This document shows, in pieces, positions 14,262 to 21,271 of a stretch of DNA of 35,856 nucleotides; within the stretch, counting starts at the first letter, position 1, and each line of letters starts with the position of its first letter. Origin of the DNA: Lawsonella clevelandensis (GTDB lineage: Bacteria > Actinomycetota > Actinomycetes > Mycobacteriales > Mycobacteriaceae); assembly GCF_003241315.1 (NCBI RefSeq), contig NZ_QFOZ01000008.1, positions 1 to 35,856 of the forward strand, given 5' to 3'. Made by a program: the position numbers and the translations under genes. The notes below the pieces were generated by a model. It made no database searches. It saw only the letters and a list, made by a program, of their open reading frames with translations, and was not told where the DNA came from.

Positions 14262-15812
14262 ATGGGAAAAGACTATTTAGCTGTCATGGATATCGGAACG
14301 CAGAGTAGTCGCGTTATCGTTTTCGATACTCACGGTAACGTTATTTCCCAGGCAAGTCGTACAGCTCAACCGTATTACTCACAACAACCTGGTTGGGCAG
14401 AAATGCCTTCTGATCAAGTGTGGAATGACTGCAAGGATATTCTTACAGAGGTCACCCGTGAGCTGGGGGATGAGAAGAAGAATATTCGCTCGCTTGCTAT
14501 TACAGCGAATCGCGACAACATTATGCCGCTTGACAAGAACCTCACCCCTTTGCGGGATTGGATTATCTGGCTAGATAAAAGACAGACGCCAGAAGCTGTC
14601 CATGCTATTCACCATAAGGCCACGATGAAAACGCGTCTTGTCTCCGGTGTAGCACGTGGACTTATGGATTATGCTGCCTCTAATTCAAAATTCAATTGGA
14701 TTAAATATCATGAGCCAGAAGTCCATCAACAAGCCGCATATTATTGCACTCTTTCCGGCTATCTAACATTAAAACTTACTGGTAACACTGCTGACGCTAC
14801 TGGTATGCAGTGTGGTTACCTCCCCTTCGACACCGCCCACGAAACGTGGTTCGCGTTTGATTTTATGTACGAGGTCTTTGGGGTACGTCGAGATCAAATG
14901 TTCACCTTGGTAAAACAAGGGGATATTTTAGGCACAATTACCACAGAGGCAGCTCAAGCTACCGGACTTCCCGAGGGCTTACCCGTCGTCGCAACGGCAG
15001 GGGATAAGCAGGTTGAATCTTTAGGTGCGGGAGCCTTTACCCCGCGGGAAGCTGTTATCTCATACGGTACTATGGCGTCCCTATCTGTCATGATGAATAA
15101 ACCCGTCAGCGATCTTCACTTCAAATTCAATACATTTCCGGGAGCATTACCGAAGAAGTGGAACGCAGAATTCCATATTTATCGAGGGTATTGGCTTATT
15201 ACGTGGCTTTATTGGCAGTATGCAGGCCATTATGAAAGCTATGACGAGTTTTTAAGTGAAATGACGACGGCTGCGCAGTCTGTTCCGCCAGGTTCCCGTG
15301 GTCTTTTCTTATTCCCCTTCTTTACACAACATGAAGGGTTCCACCCGGATGCGCGTGGCTCTATTGTGGGTCTTACCGACACACATCGGCGCGAGGATAT
15401 TTATCGCTGTTTCCTGGAGGGAATCGCATTCGCTATGCGCCAGGGACTTGATGTTATAGAGAAGGCCTCTCATCAGAAAACGAAGCGTGTTATTGTCTGC
15501 GGCGGTGGTTCTCAATCCGATGTGGGTATGCAGATTACTGCAGATATTCTTAACCGCCCCACAGTTCGTCTCGACAATGTAGAAGTGTGCGCTATCGGTG
15601 CTGCTATTCTTGGCGGTAAAGCAGTTGGCGTTTTTAAAAATGTTGAAGAGGGAATTAACGCCATGCGTAGAGAGGCACGTGTGTTTATGCCGCACGCTGC
15701 CAACGTGGCAATCTACGAAGACATCTATGAGAATGTCTATCTACCGTATTACAAGAACAATGAGGATGCTTTCCGTGTTCTTAATAAGTACGGCACTCTC
15801 GAGAAGAGATAG
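14262..15812 (+). CDS. FGGY-family carbohydrate kinase, substrate unknown
   Basis: FGGY kinases transfer a phosphate from ATP to a sugar or polyol. The 516-residue protein has the family layout: the phosphate-binding D-I-G-T-Q-S-S-R (10-17), a G-W-A-E-M segment (44-48), W-L-D-K-R (103-107), the G-D pair with the likely catalytic base Asp248, Y-G-T-M-A-S (268-273) and the C-terminal nucleotide-binding C-G-G-G-S-Q-S-D (413-420). The exact sugar cannot be read from these motifs. Start ATG 14262 has a modest GAAGGG site. Codon use is visibly A+T-richer than the ribosomal genes on both sides, and it splits the S10 and spc operons, suggesting acquisition or insertion. No transporter or isomerase partner is adjacent. 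Confidence 0.85.
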   Translation: MGKDYLAVMDIGTQSSRVIVFDTHGNVISQASRTAQPYYSQQPGWAEMPSDQVWNDCKDILTEVTRELGDEKKNIRSLAITANRDNIMPLDKNLTPLRDWIIWLDKRQTPEAVHAIHHKATMKTRLVSGVARGLMDYAASNSKFNWIKYHEPEVHQQAAYYCTLSGYLTLKLTGNTADATGMQCGYLPFDTAHETWFAFDFMYEVFGVRRDQMFTLVKQGDILGTITTEAAQATGLPEGLPVVATAGDKQVESLGAGAFTPREAVISYGTMASLSVMMNKPVSDLHFKFNTFPGALPKKWNAEFHIYRGYWLITWLYWQYAGHYESYDEFLSEMTTAAQSVPPGSRGLFLFPFFTQHEGFHPDARGSIVGLTDTHRREDIYRCFLEGIAFAMRQGLDVIEKASHQKTKRVIVCGGGSQSDVGMQITADILNRPTVRLDNVEVCAIGAAILGGKAVGVFKNVEEGINAMRREARVFMPHAANVAIYEDIYENVYLPYYKNNEDAFRVLNKYGTLEKR

Positions 15813-15817
15813 ATTGA

Positions 15818-15833
15818 TAGCTTGATAGCTTAT
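15818..15833 (+). repeat. short direct repeat after the kinase gene
   Basis: TGATAGCT is repeated in tandem just past the kinase stop codon. The 211-base spacer 15813-16023 holds no convincing terminator; a TTGACA hexamer at 15996-16001 could serve the next gene, but no matching -10 is clear. Confidence 0.4.
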
Positions 15834-16023
15834 TAGTGCGCCTGTCTCGTCATCAAGGCAACACATTTCTCTACATTCCTTTAGATGCTTGTCTCCTCTA
15901 AAAAGGTGGAGTAGATACTGTAAATGTCATCGTCATAATGGCAATTGATGAGCTTTCACCTGTTTAGCGTTCAGGTTCATCAATCTAGTTAACTGTTGAC
16001 ATAAGTAGATTAGATTGTGCCCT

Positions 16024-16794
16024 ATGAAGCGTCGTGTTGACCATAACTATCCACTACTACTCGACCGTCCTTTTTTCTCCCCCGGACGTTGGAAATGCAT
16101 GGTTAAAGCGCTGGGATTATTAATAAGTAGCATTGTGGTAGTTGGTGCTACAGGTGCAGTTGTACCGGTTTATGCATCACCACTGGATGAGAGAACTGAT
16201 GGCTCGGACGTGGTTAATGAAGCAGATCCGCTTGTCCATGTCGTGAGCGAAGCTTCCAGTGAAATGGACATTACAGAGTGTATGGCTGGCTATGTGTTTC
16301 AGCGGGATGGACATTTTTACGGTATTACGACAACTGATTGTGGTCCGACGGGTACTGTCGTCTCAAAACTTGATAAGCAAGGACAGAAACAGCGTGTAGG
16401 GGAGGTTATAGCACACGATAAAGCTAATTCGTCTCTTGCAGTTATTCAATTTGATGATCACGTACGGCAGGGTCGCATTTACCAGCTAATTTCACGTGAT
16501 AAATACCCTCGACCTGTAGTAAATACCATCGATTACTTTGGGAGAGGCTCCCATAATTTCGATAACTCCGTCATTCTCAGCTATCCCAAGGATAATGGTG
16601 AAGGCGTGTCTACCTTTACTTTTACGTGCGAACCACGTTTTGCTATTCAGGGCAGTCCTCTTCTTGTGGAACAGACAACTATGGTGGGGATGTACACGTC
16701 CGCATGGCCTAGATTGTCACCAGTAGCGCTGTGTCGTGGTGTCACCGCTAGTTACATAGAAGATTTTTCTCAACAGGGGAACTGGGTACAGTGA
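16024..16794 (+). CDS. exported trypsin-fold protein without catalytic triad (pseudoprotease)
   Basis: The 256-residue product has a basic N-terminus, a hydrophobic segment at about residues 28-50 and a likely signal-peptidase site after V-Y-A. The mature part has the chymotrypsin/S1 landmarks: a Cys pair at 86/106 where the 42-58 disulfide sits, the strand before the histidine (Y-G-I-T-T-T-D-C), the S-L-A-V-I strand, and a Cys pair at 202/237 around the active-site loop and the C-terminal helix. All three catalytic positions appear replaced: His by Asp105, Asp by Ser137, and Ser by Gln209 in a Q-G-S-P context. It is therefore probably a binding or scaffold protein. ATG 16099, just before the signal sequence, is an alternative start; 16024 lacks a clear ribosome-binding site. 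It lies directly before the spc operon. Confidence 0.65.
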   Translation: MKRRVDHNYPLLLDRPFFSPGRWKCMVKALGLLISSIVVVGATGAVVPVYASPLDERTDGSDVVNEADPLVHVVSEASSEMDITECMAGYVFQRDGHFYGITTTDCGPTGTVVSKLDKQGQKQRVGEVIAHDKANSSLAVIQFDDHVRQGRIYQLISRDKYPRPVVNTIDYFGRGSHNFDNSVILSYPKDNGEGVSTFTFTCEPRFAIQGSPLLVEQTTMVGMYTSAWPRLSPVALCRGVTASYIEDFSQQGNWVQ

Positions 16795-16823
16795 CAGTGC
16801 GGTGATGGTGTAGTTGCTCTAAT

Positions 16824-16852
16824 TTGGTCATTTACCTGCAGAATTCTATACT
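16824..16852 (+). promoter_or_regulatory. candidate promoter of the spc operon
   Basis: TTGGTC (16824-16829) and TATACT (16847-16852) are 17 bases apart; the -10 matches consensus at five of six positions. It lies in the gene-free spacer 16795-17035 and would give a leader of about 175 bases. The S10 operon is closed upstream by a hairpin, so spc needs its own promoter. Confidence 0.6.
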
Positions 16853-16978
16853 TATACAGTTGCTGTCTGTGCTGGTACAGCTGTGTCTAAAAGACCTTGC
16901 TAGAAGGTTTTCAGTGGGGCAGTTAGAGCAAACCGAATTGGCTTGCGCCAGTACAACAAAGACACTTTTCATACGACC

Positions 16979-17010
16979 GCGTATATGCAGGTCGGAAATC
17001 TCATATACGT
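16979..17010 (+). promoter_or_regulatory. hairpin in the spc operon leader
   Basis: Bases 16980-16987 pair perfectly with 17002-17009 (plus one G-U pair) around a 14-base loop, and end about 16 bases before the AGGAG site (17026-17030) of rplN. In E. coli S8 represses spc translation at an internal rplE site, so this position would be different; a role is not shown. Confidence 0.45.
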
Positions 17011-17035
17011 ATAAGATTCCTGGTCAGGAGTAAAA

Positions 17036-17404
17036 ATGATTCAGCAAGAGTCGCGGCTTAAGGTCGCCGACAACACTGGTGCACGCGAGCTGCTGTGCAT
17101 CCGTGTACTCGGTGGTTCTGGTCGCCACTATGCCGGGATTGGCGACGTCGTCGTCGCATCTGTGAAAGATGCCATCCCCGGTGGCAATGTTAAAAAGGGC
17201 GATGTCGTTAAAGCCGTTATCGTTCGTGCCAAGAAGGAAACCCGTCGCACTGACGGTTCCTACATTCGTTTCGATGAGAACGCCGCTGTCATCATTAAGA
17301 ATGACAATGAGCCTCGTGGTACCCGTATTTTCGGACCCGTTGCTCGTGAGCTGCGCGACCGTCAGTTCATGAAGATCATTTCTCTCGCTCCGGAGGTGCT
17401 GTAA
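17036..17404 (+). CDS. rplN: 50S ribosomal protein L14
   Basis: L14 forms part of the inter-subunit bridge and binds 23S rRNA near factor sites. 122 residues starting M-I-Q-Q-E-S-R-L-K-V-A-D-N-T-G-A, with the R-G-T-R-I-F-G-P-V-A-R-E-L-R signature near the end; length is exact for the family. AGGAG precedes ATG 17036. The stop overlaps the rplX start by one base. First gene of the spc operon. Confidence 0.98.
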   Translation: MIQQESRLKVADNTGARELLCIRVLGGSGRHYAGIGDVVVASVKDAIPGGNVKKGDVVKAVIVRAKKETRRTDGSYIRFDENAAVIIKNDNEPRGTRIFGPVARELRDRQFMKIISLAPEVL

Positions 17405-17718
17405 TGAAGGTACGCAAGGGCGATAAAGTTCTCGTGATCTCTGGCAAGGACAAGGGTGTCGAGGGCAAGGTTATTGAAGCCTACCCGCAGACCAACAAAG
17501 TTCTCGTCGAAGGCGTTAACCGTATTAAGAAGCACACCGCTAACCCTGCCAATGAAGCCGGCGCCGAGTCCGACGGAATTGTAACGCAGGAAGCCCCCAT
17601 CCACGTGTCCAACGTCATGGTTCTTGACGCTGAAGGCACCCCAACCCGGGTGGGATACCGTAAGGACGAGAACAGCAAGAAAGTCCGTATTTCTCGCCGG
17701 AGTGGGAAGGATCTCTAA
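17404..17718 (+). CDS. rplX: 50S ribosomal protein L24
   Basis: L24 initiates 50S assembly and sits at the tunnel exit. 104 residues with a KOW motif at the start (K-K/R-G-D-K-V-L-V-I-S-G-K-D-K-G) and the V-S-N-V-M-V-L-D strand. Its ATG overlaps the rplN stop; rplE begins two bases after its stop. Confidence 0.97.
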   Translation: MKVRKGDKVLVISGKDKGVEGKVIEAYPQTNKVLVEGVNRIKKHTANPANEAGAESDGIVTQEAPIHVSNVMVLDAEGTPTRVGYRKDENSKKVRISRRSGKDL

Positions 17719-17720
17719 TC

Positions 17721-18287
17721 ATGACCGATGCCCTTACCCCCCGTCTTAAGACCCGTTACCAGAATGAAATTCGTGACGCTCTCCAGAAGGAATTCACCTA
17801 CGAGAACGTCATGCAGATTCCTGGTCTGACCAAGGTTGTTGTCAACATGGGTGTTGGCGCCGCTGCCCACGATGCAAAGCGCATCAACGGTGCAGTGAGC
17901 GACCTCACCGCCATCACCGGCCAGAAGCCGGAGATTCGTCGTGCCCGCAAGTCCATCGCTAACTTCAAACTGCGCGAAGGACAGGCCATTGGTGCCCGCG
18001 TCACCCTCCGTGGCGACCGTATGTGGGAATTCCTTGACCGTCTACTGACCACTGCTTTGCCGCGTATTCGCGACTTCCGTGGTCTCTCTGACCGCCAGTT
18101 CGACGGACACGGCAACTACACCTTCGGTCTTACCGAACAGTCCATGTTCCACGAGCTGGACGTTGATAAGATTGACTTCCCGCGTGGTATGGACATCACT
18201 GTCGTCACCACCGCGGTGAATGATGATGAGGGACGCGCACTCCTCCGCGAGCTGGGCTTCCCCTTCAAAAAGAAAAACAACAAATAA
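17721..18287 (+). CDS. rplE: 50S ribosomal protein L5
   Basis: L5 binds 5S rRNA and contacts P-site tRNA. The 188-residue protein has the typical T-R-Y-Q-N-E-I start and R-D-F-R-G-L-S plus F-P-R-G-M-D-I-T-V-V-T-T-A. In many bacteria rpsN follows directly; here a 172-base spacer follows instead and then rpsH. Confidence 0.97.
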   Translation: MTDALTPRLKTRYQNEIRDALQKEFTYENVMQIPGLTKVVVNMGVGAAAHDAKRINGAVSDLTAITGQKPEIRRARKSIANFKLREGQAIGARVTLRGDRMWEFLDRLLTTALPRIRDFRGLSDRQFDGHGNYTFGLTEQSMFHELDVDKIDFPRGMDITVVTTAVNDDEGRALLRELGFPFKKKNNK

Positions 18288-18303
18288 GTTGGGGCGCTGT
18301 GAG

Positions 18304-18331
18304 GCTGGATCCAGCTAGAACTGTGATCCAG
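18304..18331 (+). promoter_or_regulatory. palindromic element between rplE and rpsH
   Basis: A 12-base perfect palindrome (18304-18315 region, GCTGGATCCAGC) is followed by GATCCAG (18325-18331), so two alternative stems are possible (7 bp with 18305-18311). It occupies the spacer where rpsN is missing. It may be a processing site or weak attenuator. Confidence 0.35.
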
Positions 18332-18459
18332 TTGCGCAGAACCTTGCCGGAGTGGAAAACCACTTCGGTTCACGAATTACTTCGCAGAAGGCCCACGATG
18401 GGGCGGTATTCCGCGTCATGTTGTATGGGAACCACGGCGAGAAAGGTAGAAGATCGCTC

Positions 18460-18858
18460 ATGTCGATGACCGATCCGATCGCAGATATGCTTACGCGTGT
18501 TCGTAATGCAAGTTCTGCATTCCACAGTGAGGTCGCAATGCCGGCCTCCAAACTCAAGATCAATATTGCTGAGATCTTGAAGAATGAGGGTTTCGTTGCA
18601 GACTACCGCGTTGAAGACGCCAAAGTCGGTAAGACTCTCACCATTGAGCTTAAGTACAACTCTTCCCGTGAGCCGGGCATTCTAGGACTGCGTCGCATTT
18701 CTAAGCCGGGTCTCCGTGTGTACGCCAAGTCTGATAACCTGCCGACCGTTCTAGGTGGTCTGGGTGTGGCTATTATCTCCACGTCCCAGGGACTGCTGAC
18801 CGATCGTCAGGCAACCGAGAAGGGTGTAGGTGGGGAAGTCCTCGCCTACGTCTGGTAA
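18460..18858 (+). CDS. rpsH: 30S ribosomal protein S8
   Basis: S8 is a primary 16S rRNA binder; in E. coli it represses the spc operon. From ATG 18460 the 132-residue protein starts M-S-M-T-D-P-I-A-D-M-L-T-R-V-R-N and ends with the G-G-E-V-L-A-Y-V-W signature. The longer frame from 18352 adds 36 residues unlike the family and was rejected. GAAAGG at 18441-18446 is a somewhat distant ribosome-binding site. Confidence 0.97.
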   Translation: MSMTDPIADMLTRVRNASSAFHSEVAMPASKLKINIAEILKNEGFVADYRVEDAKVGKTLTIELKYNSSREPGILGLRRISKPGLRVYAKSDNLPTVLGGLGVAIISTSQGLLTDRQATEKGVGGEVLAYVW

Positions 18859-18871
18859 GGAGGACTGGCAC

Positions 18872-19411
18872 ATGTCACGTATTGGTAAGAATCCCGTTGC
18901 TGTACCAGCAAACGTGGAAGTGAAAATTGATGGCCAGAACATTGAGGTAAAAGGCCCCAAGGGTTCCCTTTCCCTCACTGTTACTGAGCCGATGAAGGTA
19001 TCCCGCAACGAAGACGGTGCTATCGTCGTCGAGCGTCCTGATGATGAGCGCGAAAACCGTGCACTGCACGGCCTTACCCGCAGCCTCATCAACAACATGG
19101 TTATTGGTGTTACCGAAGGCTACACCAAGAACATGGAAATCTACGGCGTTGGCTACCGCGTTCTGCAAAAGGGTAAAGACCTTGAGTTCTCCCTCGGTTA
19201 TAGCCACACTGTGCCCGTTGCGGCTCCAGAAGGCATCACCTTCACCACTGATGGTCCCACTAAATTTGCCGTAAGTGGTATCGATAAGCAGCTCGTTGGC
19301 CAGGTTGCCGCTAATATCCGCCGTCTGCGGAAGACCGACCCCTACAAGGGCAAGGGCATCCGTTACGAAGGCGAGCAAATTCGCCGCAAGGTCGGAAAGG
19401 CTGGTAAGTAA
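18872..19411 (+). CDS. rplF: 50S ribosomal protein L6
   Basis: L6 lies near the factor-binding site and the sarcin-ricin loop. 179 residues from ATG 18872 behind AAGGAGG (18857-18863), starting M-S-R-I-G-K-N-P-V-A-V-P; the C-terminal repeat ends with D-P-Y-K-G-K-G-I-R-Y. A longer frame from 18830 would overlap rpsH and lacks support. Confidence 0.98.
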   Translation: MSRIGKNPVAVPANVEVKIDGQNIEVKGPKGSLSLTVTEPMKVSRNEDGAIVVERPDDERENRALHGLTRSLINNMVIGVTEGYTKNMEIYGVGYRVLQKGKDLEFSLGYSHTVPVAAPEGITFTTDGPTKFAVSGIDKQLVGQVAANIRRLRKTDPYKGKGIRYEGEQIRRKVGKAGK

Positions 19412-19413
19412 GC

Positions 19414-19806
19414 ATGGCTGAAGAAAAGCGTCAGAACATCGGTAAGGATGAATCCACCAAGCGTCGCAATGCTCGTGCTCGCCGCCACTCTCGCCTCCGC
19501 AAGAAGGTTGCTGGCACTGCTGCACGTCCGCGCATGGTCGTTAATCGTTCTACCCGTAATATTCACGTTCAGCTCATTGATGATCAGGCTGGACACACTC
19601 TTGCCGCAGCTTCCTCCATTGAAGCTGATGTGCGCGCCCTAGAAGGCGACAAGAAGGCTAAGGCTGCTAAGGTCGGCGAATTGGTCGCTGCCCGTGCCAA
19701 GGCTGCAGGTGTTGAACAGGTTGTGTTCGACCGCGGTGGTAACAAGTACCACGGCCGTGTCGCCGCACTTGCCGATGCCGCTCGTGAAGGAGGTCTGGAG
19801 TTCTAA
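19414..19806 (+). CDS. rplR: 50S ribosomal protein L18
   Basis: L18 joins L5 in the 5S rRNA complex. 130 residues with the R-N-A-R-A-R-R-H-S-R-L-R-K-K basic start and the conserved F-D-R-G-G-N-K-Y-H-G-R-V-A-A-L-A-D-A-A-R-E-G-G-L end. It starts two bases after rplF and overlaps rpsE by one base. Confidence 0.98.
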   Translation: MAEEKRQNIGKDESTKRRNARARRHSRLRKKVAGTAARPRMVVNRSTRNIHVQLIDDQAGHTLAAASSIEADVRALEGDKKAKAAKVGELVAARAKAAGVEQVVFDRGGNKYHGRVAALADAAREGGLEF

Positions 19807-20429
19807 TGGCAGAACATCAGCGTCGTGAAGGCGGACAGAATTCCGCCAATAACCGCGAGCAGCGTCGCGGTCGTCGTGATGAGCGTCGTAACGCTCGTAA
19901 CGAGGAGAAAGAGAACAACTACATCGAGCGCGTTGTCGCCGTTAACCGTGTCGCCAAGGTTGTCAAAGGTGGTCGTCGCTTCAGCTTCACCGCTCTTGTC
20001 GTTGTTGGTGATGGCAAAGGTATGGTCGGCGTAGGATACGGCAAGGCCAAGGAAGTTCCAGCCGCTATCTCCAAGGGCGTCGAGGAAGCTCGCAAGAACT
20101 TCTTCCGTGTCCCGATTATCGGCACCACTATTCCTCACCCGGTTCAGGGAGAGGATTCCGCTGGTGTTGTTATGATGCGTCCTGCCTCTGAAGGTACCGG
20201 TGTGATTGCTGGTGGCGCTACTCGTGCAGTGCTTGAAGCTGCTGGCATTTCCGATATTCTCTGCAAGTCGCTGGGTAGCGATAATGCCATCAACGTTGTG
20301 CATGCCACCGTTAATGGTCTTCAGCAACTTCAGCGTCCGGAAGCCGTTGCTGCTCGTCGTGGCAAGGCTCTGGATGAGGTTGCTCCGGCCGGTATGCTGC
20401 GTAAGCGTGCTGCAGGACAGGAGGCATAG
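19806..20429 (+). CDS. rpsE: 30S ribosomal protein S5
   Basis: S5 lies at the mRNA entry and helps decoding fidelity. 207 residues: a charged N-terminal extension rich in Arg, Asn and Glu (1-40) followed by the double-stranded RNA-binding fold with V-N-R-V-A-K-V-V-K-G-G-R-R and the G-T-G-V-I-A-G-G motif. Spectinomycin-site residues lie in a normal loop. Extension length is typical of Actinobacteria. Confidence 0.98.
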   Translation: MAEHQRREGGQNSANNREQRRGRRDERRNARNEEKENNYIERVVAVNRVAKVVKGGRRFSFTALVVVGDGKGMVGVGYGKAKEVPAAISKGVEEARKNFFRVPIIGTTIPHPVQGEDSAGVVMMRPASEGTGVIAGGATRAVLEAAGISDILCKSLGSDNAINVVHATVNGLQQLQRPEAVAARRGKALDEVAPAGMLRKRAAGQEA

Positions 20430-20431
20430 TC

Positions 20432-20617
20432 ATGGCACTTAAAGTGACTCAGGTTCACGGTACTGTAGGAGCCAAGGCAAATCAGAAGGCTTCTCTCCGT
20501 ACTCTTGGCCTGCACAAGATTCATCAGTCCGTAGTTCGCGAGGATACCCCGCAGGTACGTGGTCTGATTAACGCTGTTCGCCACCTCGTTGAGGTAGAAG
20601 AAGTAGCGGGAGAGTAA
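20432..20617 (+). CDS. rpmD: 50S ribosomal protein L30
   Basis: L30 is a small large-subunit protein. 61 residues starting M-A-L-K-V-T-Q-V-H-G-T-V-G and containing L-G-L-H-K-I-H-Q-S-V, the normal bacterial form. Two bases after rpsE and three before rplO, so clearly part of the operon. Confidence 0.97.
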   Translation: MALKVTQVHGTVGAKANQKASLRTLGLHKIHQSVVREDTPQVRGLINAVRHLVEVEEVAGE

Positions 20618-20620
20618 AAC

Positions 20621-21067
20621 ATGACCATTAAACTTCATGATCTCAAGCCTGCAGCAGGCTCCACCTCCGCCAAGACTCGTGTTGGCCGTGGTGAGGCTTC
20701 CAAGGGTAAGACTGCTGGACGCGGTACTAAGGGTACAAAGGCCCGTAAGAATGTCTCACCGGCATTCGAGGGTGGCCAGATGCCTATCCACATGCGTCTT
20801 CCTAAACTTAAGGGATTCACTAACCCTGCTCGTAAGGAATACACCGTTGTCAACGTTTCCGACTTGGCACGACTTTTCCCCAAGGGCGGAGAGGTTTCCC
20901 TTGACGATCTCAAGGCAGCAGGCCTTGTGAAGAAAAACGAGCTCGTTAAGATACTCGCCCATGGCGACATCACCGTGCCCGTTAAGGTAAGCGCCCACAA
21001 GTTCTCCGGTGCTGCCAAGGAAAAGATTGAGGCTGCTGGCGGTTCCATAACCGTTATTGAGGCCTAA
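20621..21067 (+). CDS. rplO: 50S ribosomal protein L15
   Basis: L15 is a late-assembly protein with a long extended N-terminal tail. 148 residues with the G-R-G-x-x-S-x-G-K-T-A-G-R-G-T-K-G tail and F-E-G-G-Q-M-P-I-H-M-R-L-P-K-L-K-G-F motif. It is the last gene before a strong terminator, so spc ends here and secY is transcribed separately or by read-through. Confidence 0.98.
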   Translation: MTIKLHDLKPAAGSTSAKTRVGRGEASKGKTAGRGTKGTKARKNVSPAFEGGQMPIHMRLPKLKGFTNPARKEYTVVNVSDLARLFPKGGEVSLDDLKAAGLVKKNELVKILAHGDITVPVKVSAHKFSGAAKEKIEAAGGSITVIEA

Positions 21068-21090
21068 CTCTTTATCTAGAGACAGTAGTG

Positions 21091-21143
21091 GTGACCACGT
21101 GGTCGCATTTCCGCTGGAAGGCGACCCGTGGTCACTCTTTTCC
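21091..21143 (+). terminator. terminator after rplO
   Basis: A 15-bp stem with one bulge (21091-21106 with 21121-21135) and an inner TTCC/GGAA helix, followed by TCTTTTCCT. It lies about 25 bases after rplO and marks the end of the spc operon. Confidence 0.85.
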
Positions 21144-21149
21144 TATAAT
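21144..21149 (+). promoter_or_regulatory. possible -10 element for secY
   Basis: TATAAT, a perfect -10 hexamer, follows the spc terminator immediately. No good -35 is present at 16-18 bases, because that stretch is the terminator stem. Weak -35 elements are common in Actinobacteria. Confidence 0.35.
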
Positions 21150-21169
21150 CCTGATATTCTCGAATAGTC

Positions 21170-21256
21170 GTTGTGGCTAAGACGTAGCCGCAACCTTAAC
21201 GTGACGGAATTACTCCGCCACACACGCACGTCTCAGCGGTAACCAACCTGGTTACC
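21170..21256 (+). promoter_or_regulatory. three consecutive hairpins in the secY leader
   Basis: 21170-21178 pairs with 21186-21194 (nine pairs, one G-U). 21201-21208 pairs with 21214-21221 (seven of eight). 21238-21245 pairs perfectly with 21249-21256 around a three-base loop, ending five bases before the CAGGAGG ribosome-binding site of secY. The last hairpin could limit or expose the site. Confidence 0.5.
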
Positions 21257-21271
21257 CTGGCAGGAGGATAA

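Noticed and set aside
16824..17033. 69-residue frame in the spc leader
   Set aside because: It coincides with the candidate promoter and leader hairpin and lacks a ribosome-binding site.
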